Assembly: GCF_001661265.1 (NCBI RefSeq)
Contig: NW_017566992.1
Coordinates: 1,348,892 to 1,412,891 of the forward strand
Direction of reading: 5' to 3'
DNA: 64,000 nucleotides
Source of the DNA: Saitoella complicata NRRL Y-17804
Taxonomy: Eukaryota; Ascomycota; Saitoellomycetes; Saitoellales; Saitoellaceae
Shown here: one piece after another, positions 10,077 through 20,285 of the stretch
Numbering within the stretch: position 1 is the first letter of the stretch
Layout: each line of letters starts with the position of its first letter
Program-made: the position numbers and the translations under genes
The notes under the pieces: generated by a model
The model's input: the letters and a program-made list of their open reading frames with translations, nothing else
Databases searched by the model: none
What the model was told of the DNA's origin: nothing

Positions 10077-10401
10077 GACGATGGAGTAGTTCACCAGTTT
10101 TCGATTTCCTTTAATTCGCGTTTGGTTGTTGTGTTAATTAAGGAGTCCTTCGAATTCATTACGTCCAAATTGGGAGAAGTGAATTCGACGCGTCAAAACA
10201 CGCGATTCCTCGACGCCGGGAAAACAAAGGCCTACCAACCAATATACCAAGGGAGTCCAGCTGTGCTGGAAGTTATTGAATCGGATCATTGTCAGGATTT
10301 TTATCAGTTTGTTATCGTTCAGCAGTTTTTGATTTCCTTCTTTCTGTACACCGACCACAACACCACCGACAACGCGGTCCCGGTGAACACACACGACCAC
10401 A
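10077..10401. promoter_or_regulatory. Bidirectional promoter ATP12 / POL2
   Basis: 325 bp between divergent ATGs. It contains the repeated promoter block (10112-10210) with ACGCGT at 10188-10193, 209 bp before the POL2 ATG. MCB elements of this sequence drive G1/S transcription of DNA replication genes in yeasts, so control of POL2 by MBF is a reasonable inference. No gene lies inside. Confidence 0.6.
10112..10210 (-). repeat. Promoter repeat copy B (upstream of ATP12 / POL2), with ACGCGT
   Basis: Same five ordered blocks as copy A at 8673-8767, with a small insertion after TCCTTCG and different spacing before the final block. The 20-bp block TCGACGCGTCAAAACACGCG is identical in both. It begins 36 bp upstream of the ATP12 ATG, in the same orientation relative to ATP12 as copy A has to LTO1. 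Confidence 0.75.
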
Positions 10402-13400
10402 ATGCCAGGTCCTCAACAAAAGGTCTTCGGCCTCACCTCCTCCTCCGGTCGTTCTGGAAGCCGAGGCAACACAGGTGGCAAACGCTCTTACCGCCCCAAA
10501 ACCGCACAAAGCGTCCTACCCAGCGAAGCCACAAACATCGACGAAAAAGCCGAAGCAACAAAACTAGCGAGCGAGATCGATGGTAGGATGGGTTTTGAGA
10601 AGTATGAGGCTGGTCCGAAGAGGGTTGGATGGTTGATTAATATGCACCAAACGACAATGGACGACGGCAAAGCAGCGATGGATTACTACTTCTTGGGCGA
10701 CGATGGGGATTCGTTCAAGGCGAGTGTTCAGTATGATCCGTATTTGTTTGTTGCGTGTAAGGTTGGCACGGAGGGGGAGGTGGAGGAGTATTTGAGGAGG
10801 GCGTTCGAGGGGTTGATTTTGAAGATTTCGAGGGTGCAGAAGGAGGATTTGAGGATGCCGAACCATCTGACGGGGTATCGAAGAACGTTCATCAAGCTGA
10901 CGTTCGCCAACACGAACGACCTATACCAAGTCAAGAAAGTTCTAGCACCGATCGCAGAGTCAAATAGGAAGAAGATGGACGCCTTGGACGCATACACCGA
11001 AGTCGTCAACGCCTCCCTCAATCTCGACCTCGACGAAAAGCCATATCACAACAAACAGACCAACGTCATGGACGCCGCGGACAACATCGTCGATCTCCGC
11101 GAATGGGACGTTCCCTACCACGTCCGTGTCGCCATCGACAAAGATATTCGAGTGGGAAAGTGGTACACAGTCGAAGCGAAAGCTGGGGTGATCAACATCA
11201 CGGATATTCCAGAACGTGTGAAGCGTGCTGAACCAGTGGTGTTGGCATTCGATATCGAGACGACGAAGTTGCCGCTCAAGTTCCCCGATGCGGCGACGGA
11301 TTGTATAATGATGATTTCGTACATGATTGATGGACAGGGATATCTCATCACGAATAGGGAGATCGTGTCGCAGGATATCGGGGATTTCGACTACACACCC
11401 AAACCTGAGTTCGAAGGCCCGTTCATTATCTTCAATGAGCCGGATGAGAGGAGCCTGATTATGCGCTTCTTTGAGCATATCCAGGATGTGAAGCCCACTG
11501 TTATCGCGACCTTCAACGGAGATTTCTTCGATTGGCCATTTGTTGAGACAAGGGCGGCGTTTCATGGGATCAGCATGTACAACGAGATCGGGTTCCAGAA
11601 GGACAGTGAGGAGGAGTACAAGTCGAACTATTGTGCGCATATGGATTGTTTTAGGTGGGTGAAACGTGATTCATACCTCCCGCAGGGAAGTCAGGGTTTG
11701 AAAGCCGTTACTGCTGCGAAGCTGGGTTATGACCCCGACGAGTTGGATCCGGAGTTGATGACGCCGTATGCGAGCGAACAGCCGCAGGTGTTGGCACAGT
11801 ACTCCGTTTCCGATGCTGTTGCGACGTATTATCTGTACATGAAGTACGTGCATCCTTTCATTTTCTCGCTCTGTAACATCATTCCGTTGAATCCGGATGA
11901 TGTCCTACGAAAGGGAACGGGTACGTTGTGTGAGATGTTGCTCATGGTTGAGGCGTACCAGAAGGGTATTATTCTGCCGAACAAGCATTTGGAGGAGCAT
12001 GGAAAGCATTATGATGGGCATTTGCTGGAGAGTGAGACGTATGTCGGTGGACACGTTGAGTCTCTCGAGGCTGGTGTTTTTAGGAGTGATATCCCTGAAG
12101 AATTCGAGATTGATCCCACGGCATGTGATGAGTTGCTCGGTGATTTGGATGCGGCGCTGAAATTTACGATTGAGGTGGAGGAGAAGAAGAAGTTGGAGGA
12201 TATCACCAATTACGACGAAGTTCGGGAACAAATCGCAAGTGGGTTGAGGGAGTTAAGGGACAATCCCAAGAGGAAGGAGAAGCCTACCATTTACCATTTG
12301 GATGTCGCGTCCATGTACCCCAACATCATGATTACGAATCGTCTTCAGCCTGATTCGATGATGGATGAGAGTAACTGCGCGGCGTGTGATTTCAATGTTC
12401 CGGGAAAGAACTGTGATCGGAGGATGACTTGGGCTTGGCGTGGTGAGTACTTTCCGGCGAAGAGGGATGAGTTCAACATGATTCAGCGTGCGCTGCAGAA
12501 CGAGTTGTTTCCTGGAAGATATTCCGGGTCAGCACAGAGAACGTGGGATGACCTCTCGGCGGCTGAGCAGAGCAACCAGATCCAGAAGAGATTGTCTGAC
12601 TACTGTAGGAAGGTCTACCACAAAATTCACGATACGAAGACTATCAATCGGGAAGTCATTGTTTGTCAGAGGGAGAACCCCTTCTACATCGATACTGTGA
12701 AGAGTTTCCGTGATCGTCGATATGATTACAAGGGGCTTCAGAAGCAGTGGAAGGGGAAGGTTGGTGACTTCAAGAAGGCTGGCGACGCGGGTGCTGTTGA
12801 CGAGGCAGGCAAGATGGTTATCTTGTATGACTCTCTGCAGTTGGCTCACAAGGTCATTCTGAACTCCTTTTACGGGTACGTCATGAGAAAGGGTTCTCGA
12901 TGGTATTCCATGGAGATGGCTGGTGTTACGTGTTTGACTGGTGCTACTATCATTCAGATGGCACGCAAGATCATCGAGAGAGTAGGAAGGCCCTTGGAGT
13001 TGGATACGGATGGTATCTGGTGTATCTTCCCCAAGACCTTCCCTGAAGATTTCGTCTTCACGATGAAGAACGGGAAGAAGTTGAATTTGTCTTATCCCTG
13101 TTCGATGCTTAACCATCTCGTGCACGCCAAGTTCACCAACCATGCTTACCAAGATCTCGTTAACCCCAATACCTACGAGTACAAGACCTCAAGTGAGAAC
13201 AGTATCTTCTTCGAAGTTGATGGACCGTACCGTGCGATGATGCTGCCGACCTCTAAGGAGGAGGACAAGAACTTGAAGAAGAGATATGCTGTTTTCAACG
13301 ACAACGGGTCTTTAGCTGAATTGAAGGGGTTTGAGCTTAAGCGTCGTGGTGAGCTACAGCTTATCAAGATCTTTCAGAAGCAATTGTTTAAGGTTTTCTT

Positions 13401-16400
13401 GGAAGGCGAAACAAGGGAAGAGTGTTATGCCGCTGTTGCGAAGATCGCAAATAGGTGGTTGGATGTGCTCGACAGCAAGGGTGTCACTCTCGCTGATGAG
13501 GAGTTGGTAAACCTCATTTGTGAAAACCGATCCATGTCCAAAACGCTGGAGGAGTACGGCAAGCAGAAGTCTACATCCATCACGACCGCTAGGCGTTTGG
13601 GTGAGTTCTTGGGTGAACAGATGGTTAAGGATAAGGGATTGGCCTGTAAGTATATTATCTCTTCAAAGCCGAAAGATGCGCCTGTTACGGAGCGAGCTGT
13701 CCCCATTGCTATCTTCTCGTCCGAGGAGTCGGTGAAGACACATTTCTTGAGGAAGTGGCTTAAAGATGCAAGCTTGACCGACTTTGATTTGAGGAGTATA
13801 CTTGACTGGGGATACTACCTCGAGCGTTTCGGTTCAGTCATTCAAAAGCTCATCTCCATTCCTGCTGCCCTGCAGAAGGTCGAGAACCCCGTTCCTCGTG
13901 TCGCTCACCCAGAATGGTTGCAGCGCCGTTTGGCTGCGAAAGCGGATAGGTTCAAGCAGCAGAACATCACGAACATGTTCAGTAAGAAGGCGCCTACATC
14001 CCCGACCAACAGCAACGGCGACTCGGGTGTTGATCTCGAGGACTTCGGAGGAAGCTCTACTCAAGGTCTTGTGAAGCCGTTGAAGCAGGGTCGTGTTGTA
14101 GTCAAGCGCAAGACGGCTCACGAGAGGGAAGAGGACGACGACCCTTTTGCCAGTTTGCCTCCGGTCATGCCAGATCCATCGCAGGATTACTCTGCATGGT
14201 TGAAGTACCAGAAGCAGAAGTGGAAGCTTCAGCGTGTTGCGCGCCAGAGAAGAAGGCATTTGTTCGGCAAGCAGGATCATGCTGCGGCTGGTGGTTTGTC
14301 AGGCATGTTCCGTGATCAAGCGGGTATGATCTTTACGCGGCCGTGGCAGATCTTGCAGTTGCGCGAGAGCAACACTCCTGGTCAGCTTGCTGCTTGTGTT
14401 CTCATCGAGGGCGGTATGCACAATGTCAAGATCAACGTGCCTCGCCGTTTCTACGTCAACCTCAAGTCCGAGGATTTACCAAACGTTGAAATTCCTGGAT
14501 GCAGGGTCACAAAGGTTTCGCATACTTTGCCTAATGGGCATCCATCTGTCGGCCTTTTCGAGCTCGAGATGTCTGAGGATACCTACCTTGAGTACAAGTC
14601 GAAGTTGAACACTTTGCTTACCCATCCTTCTGTCGAAGGAGTGTACGAGACCAAGGTAACGCCGAAGGTCAGGGCTTTGCTTCGCATTGGTGCTCGTTGC
14701 AACTTAAACACGAGCATCGAAGGATCGTTGAGCGCTGGCTTAGCTACAGGATTCCATTTGGCCAACCTGAAACCTGATGACAGAGCGACGACTTACTTGG
14801 AGGGACTTCCCCTGCAGTACCTTTACCTCTACAATGTCAATGACGGCGACAGGCAGGTCCTTGCGCTCTTCTCGTCCATTCACAACTCGGCACATGTCGT
14901 CGTCTACGACGGTGGTCGCCAAGGCCAGCAAATGCCTAACATGGAGAAGATCTACTCCGATATTCTTGCAAAGAAGTCCCAGGTCGATGCAGAGCAGGCA
15001 TTCGAGTATCCTGAAACCATCGACTTTACTGTTACGTTGACCAAAACAAAGAAAAAGGCCATGAAGGCCATCTCGGATGCGATCAAACGTTATGAAGCAA
15101 ATATCGAAAAGAGCGCTTCGACGGTCTTGATCATGGATCCCAGGGACAAAGAACAACTGGCAAGTCATTTGCCTGATATTGAAAAGTATCCCGTTATGAG
15201 CTTTCAAGGTCCAAGCAATTCAAACACTCTACCCCCTCTTGGATGGCAGTCAGTTGTTGCAAAGCGGTTGATAGGACAGTGGCTGATCATGGCTGAATGG
15301 GTTTCTCACCGCGTCAGTCTGGCGCGTTATGGTAGTGTCCCTCTGTGTGACTTCGAGGCAGATGAGGTCAGATTCTTGACAGACATCTTGTACGCACGAA
15401 GACTCAAGCAGCACGACGTGGTCTTGTGGTGGTCGTCTGGTCCCAAGGCAGACTTGGGGGGTTCTGAACAAGATGACGCTCTTCTCGCGACGGAGCCAAC
15501 CAGCATCGTTGAGGTCAACTCACCGGGTGCTTACTCAACCGTTTGCGTTGAGTTTGATGTGCGTAACCTTGTTGTCAACACAATTCTCACGTCTGCTATC
15601 ATCAACGACCTTGAGGGTGCCGACTCTGGTAGTTTCGGTATGATGGGTGACGGAGAGAATAAAGATGACCAGGGCGAGTCGACCGGCAACCTTAGTGAAA
15701 ACAGCTTTTCGTCCGCGTCACTTCTCGTGTTGAAGGACATGGTCAGGACATGGCGTGAAGAAGCAGTCTCTGGCATCCATCACGCAGACCTCATGGTCCA
15801 GCATCTTTTCAGGTGGATTCAGAGCACCGAATCTTGCTTGCACGACCCAGCTCTGCGTCATCATATCCACGCCATCACCAAGAAGGCATTCCTTCAGCTA
15901 TTGGCCGAGCTGCGCCGTGTTGGATCCAAGGTTGTGTTTGCAGACATGAACCGCATCATTATTCAGACAAGCAAGCCCACCGTCGGAAACGCCTGGGCGT
16001 ACGCTGATTACGTCGTCAAAGCTATCAAGACTAAGCCTATGTTCCACTTCCTGGACCTTGTCAAGAAGGAGTTCTGGGATTATCTTTTATGGATGGACGA
16101 CGTGAACTATGGTGGTATCTCTTGTCCCGCGGATCAAGTTGCGGTGATGACTACGCAAGGCGCTTCCTACAATACTGTCTTGCACTGGCATATCAAGAGC
16201 TTTTTGCCTCCTGCAATGCAGGAGGACTTTTCACACTGGGTTGTGGAGTTCATCAGGCATATGCACCAATGCAAATCTGATCAGTCGAACCTTACACAAT
16301 GGCGTGGACAAAACGACGAAGAAAAGCCAGCGCTTGGACAGGGTGTCTTGGCACGTCATTTCACCAAACCGTTGAAGAAGCGCGTTGGTCAGCTGTACCG

Positions 16401-17070
16401 TAGTCAGCTTGATGCTATGATGGACCCGGAGTTGCTACCAATGTTCTCATTCCCGGCGCTGCCAGGTTCCCACCTGGACCTCACTAACCCTACCCTTGAG
16501 CTTGTCAAGTTCCTGAGTGCTGTTTATGGTCTAGCGAAGGACATCGTTCTCGAAGTGCGAATGCTTCGTAAGGAACTCCTTGCTCTCCTCGATGTTCGTG
16601 AGTTCAGTAACGAAGCTACGTTCTTGAATCCCAGTGAGACTCTTAAATTCAGGCATGTCACTTGTGTTCGCTGCAGTTACTCTCGTGATCTTGATTTCTG
16701 CCGAGACGAGGAATTGATGGCTAGCATTGACGAGTCGGAGGACGGAAACATTCACGCGTGGACATGTGCCGAATGTCATAGCGAGTACGACCGTCTCGCG
16801 CTGGAAGAGCAGATGATCGCGGATTTACACCAGAGTTTCACGACTTACCAGCTTCAGGATCTGCGTTGTGCGAAATGCAAGCAGTCCAGAATCGAGAACA
16901 TCCGCAAGCATTGCGCGTGTTCTGGAGAGTGGGTTCCCACGATGTCAAAGGCGAATTTGTTGAAGAGGGTGAAGGTATATGAGAATGTGGCTAGTTTTTA
17001 CAAGTTGGAGATGTTGGCAAACCAAGTCGAGGAGCTTTCTGAGCTCGCTGGGTTCGCACATGCGCATTAG
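10402..17070 (+). CDS. POL2: DNA polymerase epsilon catalytic subunit
   Basis: Intronless, 2222 aa, the same length as the yeast enzyme. N-terminal B-family half: exonuclease motif FDIETT (about residue 283), Exo II TFNGDFFDWP, Exo III YSVSDAVATYY; polymerase motif A DVASMYPNIM (634), motif B ILNSFYGYVMRKG, and motif C in the epsilon-specific form ELDTDGIWC (868). All catalytic acidic residues are present. The C-terminal half is the degenerate, inactive polymerase module ending in two cysteine clusters: CysA from about 2088 (CVRCSY...CAEC) and CysB from about 2156 (CAKCKQ...HCACSG), which bind metal and Dpb2. It is the leading-strand replicase. The upstream region contains an ACGCGT box. Confidence 0.98.
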   Translation: MPGPQQKVFGLTSSSGRSGSRGNTGGKRSYRPKTAQSVLPSEATNIDEKAEATKLASEIDGRMGFEKYEAGPKRVGWLINMHQTTMDDGKAAMDYYFLGDDGDSFKASVQYDPYLFVACKVGTEGEVEEYLRRAFEGLILKISRVQKEDLRMPNHLTGYRRTFIKLTFANTNDLYQVKKVLAPIAESNRKKMDALDAYTEVVNASLNLDLDEKPYHNKQTNVMDAADNIVDLREWDVPYHVRVAIDKDIRVGKWYTVEAKAGVINITDIPERVKRAEPVVLAFDIETTKLPLKFPDAATDCIMMISYMIDGQGYLITNREIVSQDIGDFDYTPKPEFEGPFIIFNEPDERSLIMRFFEHIQDVKPTVIATFNGDFFDWPFVETRAAFHGISMYNEIGFQKDSEEEYKSNYCAHMDCFRWVKRDSYLPQGSQGLKAVTAAKLGYDPDELDPELMTPYASEQPQVLAQYSVSDAVATYYLYMKYVHPFIFSLCNIIPLNPDDVLRKGTGTLCEMLLMVEAYQKGIILPNKHLEEHGKHYDGHLLESETYVGGHVESLEAGVFRSDIPEEFEIDPTACDELLGDLDAALKFTIEVEEKKKLEDITNYDEVREQIASGLRELRDNPKRKEKPTIYHLDVASMYPNIMITNRLQPDSMMDESNCAACDFNVPGKNCDRRMTWAWRGEYFPAKRDEFNMIQRALQNELFPGRYSGSAQRTWDDLSAAEQSNQIQKRLSDYCRKVYHKIHDTKTINREVIVCQRENPFYIDTVKSFRDRRYDYKGLQKQWKGKVGDFKKAGDAGAVDEAGKMVILYDSLQLAHKVILNSFYGYVMRKGSRWYSMEMAGVTCLTGATIIQMARKIIERVGRPLELDTDGIWCIFPKTFPEDFVFTMKNGKKLNLSYPCSMLNHLVHAKFTNHAYQDLVNPNTYEYKTSSENSIFFEVDGPYRAMMLPTSKEEDKNLKKRYAVFNDNGSLAELKGFELKRRGELQLIKIFQKQLFKVFLEGETREECYAAVAKIANRWLDVLDSKGVTLADEELVNLICENRSMSKTLEEYGKQKSTSITTARRLGEFLGEQMVKDKGLACKYIISSKPKDAPVTERAVPIAIFSSEESVKTHFLRKWLKDASLTDFDLRSILDWGYYLERFGSVIQKLISIPAALQKVENPVPRVAHPEWLQRRLAAKADRFKQQNITNMFSKKAPTSPTNSNGDSGVDLEDFGGSSTQGLVKPLKQGRVVVKRKTAHEREEDDDPFASLPPVMPDPSQDYSAWLKYQKQKWKLQRVARQRRRHLFGKQDHAAAGGLSGMFRDQAGMIFTRPWQILQLRESNTPGQLAACVLIEGGMHNVKINVPRRFYVNLKSEDLPNVEIPGCRVTKVSHTLPNGHPSVGLFELEMSEDTYLEYKSKLNTLLTHPSVEGVYETKVTPKVRALLRIGARCNLNTSIEGSLSAGLATGFHLANLKPDDRATTYLEGLPLQYLYLYNVNDGDRQVLALFSSIHNSAHVVVYDGGRQGQQMPNMEKIYSDILAKKSQVDAEQAFEYPETIDFTVTLTKTKKKAMKAISDAIKRYEANIEKSASTVLIMDPRDKEQLASHLPDIEKYPVMSFQGPSNSNTLPPLGWQSVVAKRLIGQWLIMAEWVSHRVSLARYGSVPLCDFEADEVRFLTDILYARRLKQHDVVLWWSSGPKADLGGSEQDDALLATEPTSIVEVNSPGAYSTVCVEFDVRNLVVNTILTSAIINDLEGADSGSFGMMGDGENKDDQGESTGNLSENSFSSASLLVLKDMVRTWREEAVSGIHHADLMVQHLFRWIQSTESCLHDPALRHHIHAITKKAFLQLLAELRRVGSKVVFADMNRIIIQTSKPTVGNAWAYADYVVKAIKTKPMFHFLDLVKKEFWDYLLWMDDVNYGGISCPADQVAVMTTQGASYNTVLHWHIKSFLPPAMQEDFSHWVVEFIRHMHQCKSDQSNLTQWRGQNDEEKPALGQGVLARHFTKPLKKRVGQLYRSQLDAMMDPELLPMFSFPALPGSHLDLTNPTLELVKFLSAVYGLAKDIVLEVRMLRKELLALLDVREFSNEATFLNPSETLKFRHVTCVRCSYSRDLDFCRDEELMASIDESEDGNIHAWTCAECHSEYDRLALEEQMIADLHQSFTTYQLQDLRCAKCKQSRIENIRKHCACSGEWVPTMSKANLLKRVKVYENVASFYKLEMLANQVEELSELAGFAHAH

Positions 17071-17288
17071 CGATAGTCATTTGCATGTTTTGAAAATTAG
17101 AGTAACTACAGGTACGGATATACCTATCATATAACGGACTTGTGCGGAGTTTTGGTTGATGTACACGGATGATTCAGGGTGTAGTTGCAACATGCATGTT
17201 CAATTCGATAGACACGGACCCGTGATGCCCTTGCGGTCCATCCCATCTGACCCTGACCGTACACTTCATTTGATATGTTCCACGTATT

Positions 17289-18116
17289 CTATTTTGCAAT
17301 GAACTCCTGAGCCTCCCTCTGTGCTTGCTTCTCTGCCAAAATAGCCTGAACACCAACAACACCAACCTTACCTCCACCAGCAGTACCCATCAAAAGATCC
17401 TTAGCTTGCGACCACTTCTGAGATTCCGTGCCGTGTGATACGATGTTCTGTTGACGGCGTTCGAGGTCCTCCAAACGCAATGCGTACGATAAGCCCTTAG
17501 GAGCGCTGAGCGCCTCGTCGAAGGCTTTGTCGAGGGCTGCGCTCAATTGCTCCTCGTTAACAATGAATGTCTCGGAGGCGTGGTAGAGATCCAACAGATT
17601 CTGGAGGACCTCCTCTTCCTTATCAGCCTCGGCAGCTTCGCGGTTGCGGATCTTCTTGGCTGCATGCCTCGCGTCTGCGGCGGGGTTGTCTATTGGGCGG
17701 ATGTCGTTCAAGAGGGTGGCGATCGTGGGAAGAGTGAGAACTTCGTCTTGTGCAAGAGGCGCGTTCCGCTTCGCCTCCAAATACGCAGCACGCTTCTCCT
17801 CGACTGCCTTTTTCTCCTCGATCTCAATTTCGACCACCTCCTCGTGAGCGAGGACAGCTTCCCTCAAGTATTTTCTTCGCAGGTCTGCCATCTCGGCTGC
17901 GCGACGCTGCTCGGGCGTACGCATCGGCTTGGGCTTTATAGGTTCCTTGGTGTTTGTTTCGAGGACTTTGACGGGTGGCCAGTATTGTTCCTTGTACTGA
18001 AACTTGGGCGGTCTCTTGGATTCGGGGAGGTCCTCGCGTTTAGGGATTGAGTAGCATCTGCAGAGAGATGGCAACCGTCTCGCGACAGCGGTCGTTCTTG
18101 TCACAGACATGGACAT
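17289..18116 (-). CDS. PET123: Mitochondrial small ribosomal subunit protein Pet123 (mS26)
   Basis: 275 codons from the ATG at 18116, chosen because MSMSVTRTTAVARRLPSL is a typical mitochondrial presequence; an upstream in-frame ATG at 18203 exists. Characteristic features are KFQYKEQYWPPVK, a long charged helical region rich in Glu, Lys and Arg (about residues 70-150), and TLPTIATLLND. Pet123 is a peripheral small-subunit mitoribosomal protein. Divergent from CCT7 with 278 bp between starts. Some fungi carry a poorly conserved version, so identity rests on overall pattern rather than catalytic residues. Confidence 0.82.
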   Translation of the reverse strand: MSMSVTRTTAVARRLPSLCRCYSIPKREDLPESKRPPKFQYKEQYWPPVKVLETNTKEPIKPKPMRTPEQRRAAEMADLRRKYLREAVLAHEEVVEIEIEEKKAVEEKRAAYLEAKRNAPLAQDEVLTLPTIATLLNDIRPIDNPAADARHAAKKIRNREAAEADKEEEVLQNLLDLYHASETFIVNEEQLSAALDKAFDEALSAPKGLSYALRLEDLERRQQNIVSHGTESQKWSQAKDLLMGTAGGGKVGVVGVQAILAEKQAQREAQEFIAK

Positions 18117-18394
18117 CTTGATCGAGAGGTGTTTTGTCCAGCGCTGTTCGAACTTTTTGGCTGTGCATCCGGGGTGCAACGACCTGCAGTCGGGGAAGGG
18201 CAATAATCAGAGGGATCTCTCGATTGGTAGATATACTTGAAACAATCCATTCTGTACTTATAGATACCTCTTGATCCCTCCTACGAAGGAGAATGGTTCG
18301 CGTAGTGTTCCTTGCTAGGCGCGTCCTCGGTACTCGCAGCAACAGTGCGACGTCGTAATACAAACCCCTCGAACAGTTCTCCATCAACGACACC

Positions 18395-20143
18395 ATGGCT
18401 TCATTCGGTGGACAGATGCAGCCTACAATCGTGCGTTCTCTTCCTCAATTGTTCGTCTTGCGTGTTACTAATCCTTCGCTGTCGTAGATCCTTTTGAAAG
18501 AGGGAACCGAGGACTCTCAGGGTCGTGGTCAGCTTATCAACAACATCAACGCATGTCTTGCCGTCCAGGATACTCTCAGAACTACACTTGGACCTTTGGG
18601 CTCCGATAAGCTCATGGTTGATGGTAAGGGCGAGGTCACTATTTCCAACGACGGTGCGACAATCATGAAGCTTCTCGATATCGTTCACCCCGCAGCGAAG
18701 ATCTTGGTCGACATCGCAAGAGCACAGGATGCCGAGGTCGGAGATGGTACTACTTCAGTTGTCGTCATCGCCGGAGAGTTGTTGAAGGAGATCAAGGGCT
18801 TTGTGGAGGAGGGTGTTAGCCCACATATCCTCATCAAGGGATACCGCAAGGCGTGTCAGTTGGCAGTCAACAAAGTCAAGGAAATCGCTGTCAAGATCGA
18901 TCGTAAAGACGAAGTCGAGTTCCGTGAGTTGTTGATGAAGTGTGCGTCTACTGCTATGTCATCCAAGTTGGTGCACTCTAACGACAAGTTCTTCACCAAG
19001 ATGGTTGTTGAGGCTGTTTTGTCGCTGGATCAGGAGGAGTTGGATCACAAGCTTATTGGTATTAAGAGAGTGCCTGGTGGCGCTATGGAGGACTCCCTTT
19101 TCGTCAATGGTGTTGCGTTTAAGAAGACCTTCTCATACGCCGGTTTCGAGCAGCAACCGAAATCATTCAAGAACCCCAAGATTGTGTGTTTGAACGTCGA
19201 GTTGGAGTTGAAGGCTGAGAAGGACAATGCTGAGGTTCGTGTCGAGCAGGTCTCGGAGTACCAGGCAATTGTCGATGCCGAGTGGCAGATTATCTTCCAG
19301 AAGCTCGAGGCGTTGGTGAAGACTGGTGCTCAAGTTATTTTGTCGAAGCTTCCTATCGGTGATTTGGCCACACAGTACTTCGCTGACCGTGGTATTTTCT
19401 GTGCTGGTCGCGTAGCTGCTGATGACTTGAACCGCGTTGTCAAGGCTGTCGGTGGATCTGTTCAGGCTACCTGCTCCGACATTCTTCCCGAGCACCTCGG
19501 AACCTGTGATACCTTCGAGGAGAAGCAAATCGGTGGTGAGCGATTCAACATCTTCGAGGGCTGCTCCGCCGCAAAGACCTGTACTTTGGTCCTGAGAGGT
19601 GGTGCCGAGCAATTCATCGCCGAAGTCGAGCGCTCACTACACGATGCCATCATGATCGTCAAGCGCGCAATCAAGAACAATACCGTCGTCGCCGGCGGTG
19701 GCGCAATCGAAATGGAACTTTCCAAATACCTCCGCGAATACTCACGAACAATCCCCGGAAAACAACAACTCATCATCGGCGCCTTCGCTCGTGCCCTCGA
19801 AGTTATTCCTCGCCAACTCTGCGATAACGCTGGATTTGACGCGACCGATATCCTCAATAAGTTGAGAATGCGACACGCGCGTGGTGATATGTGGGCTGGT
19901 GTCGATATTGACAGTGAGGGTATTGCGGATAATTTGGAGAAGTTTGTGTGGGAGCCTGCGTCATTGGTTACGAATGCTCTTAGCTCTGCGACGGAGGCGG
20001 CGACGTTAGTGTTGAGTGTGGATGAGACGATTAAGAGTCAGCAGAATCAGCAGCCTGGTGCGGGGGGTATGCCTGGTGCTCTGCCACAAGGAGCTGCTGC
20101 ACGGGCGATGAGGGGTCGTGGACGGGGTATGCCTAGGCGTTAA
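18395..20143 (+). CDS. CCT7: T-complex protein 1 subunit eta (CCT7)
   Basis: Exon 1 is only 36 nt (18395-18430, [12 protein letters not shown]); a 57-nt intron (18431-18487) leads into exon 2 at 18488. The product is 563 aa. [19 protein letters not shown] is the eta-specific start. Group II chaperonin ATP-site motifs are present: [18 protein letters not shown] (about residue 97) and [12 protein letters not shown]. Eight different CCT subunits form the cytosolic ring that folds actin and tubulin. The C-terminal tail is Gly/Arg-rich ([12 protein letters not shown]). The short first exon is easily missed. Confidence 0.96.
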
Positions 20144-20285
20144 GGAGAAGGTCTAGGGGAGTTTTGGAGAAATGTAAAGTAGGTAGCGCAGTGGAAAGGG
20201 TATTTGTTGCCGCTCAGGGCTCAGGGAGCGGGGTGAGGTATCCAAATCAAAAAGAATAATAGACTATTTGGAAACACGAGCACTT

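Noticed and set aside
20170-20255. tRNA-like A box (TAGCGCAGTGG) after CCT7
   Set aside because: No matching B box, no foldable cloverleaf and no T run; probably chance.
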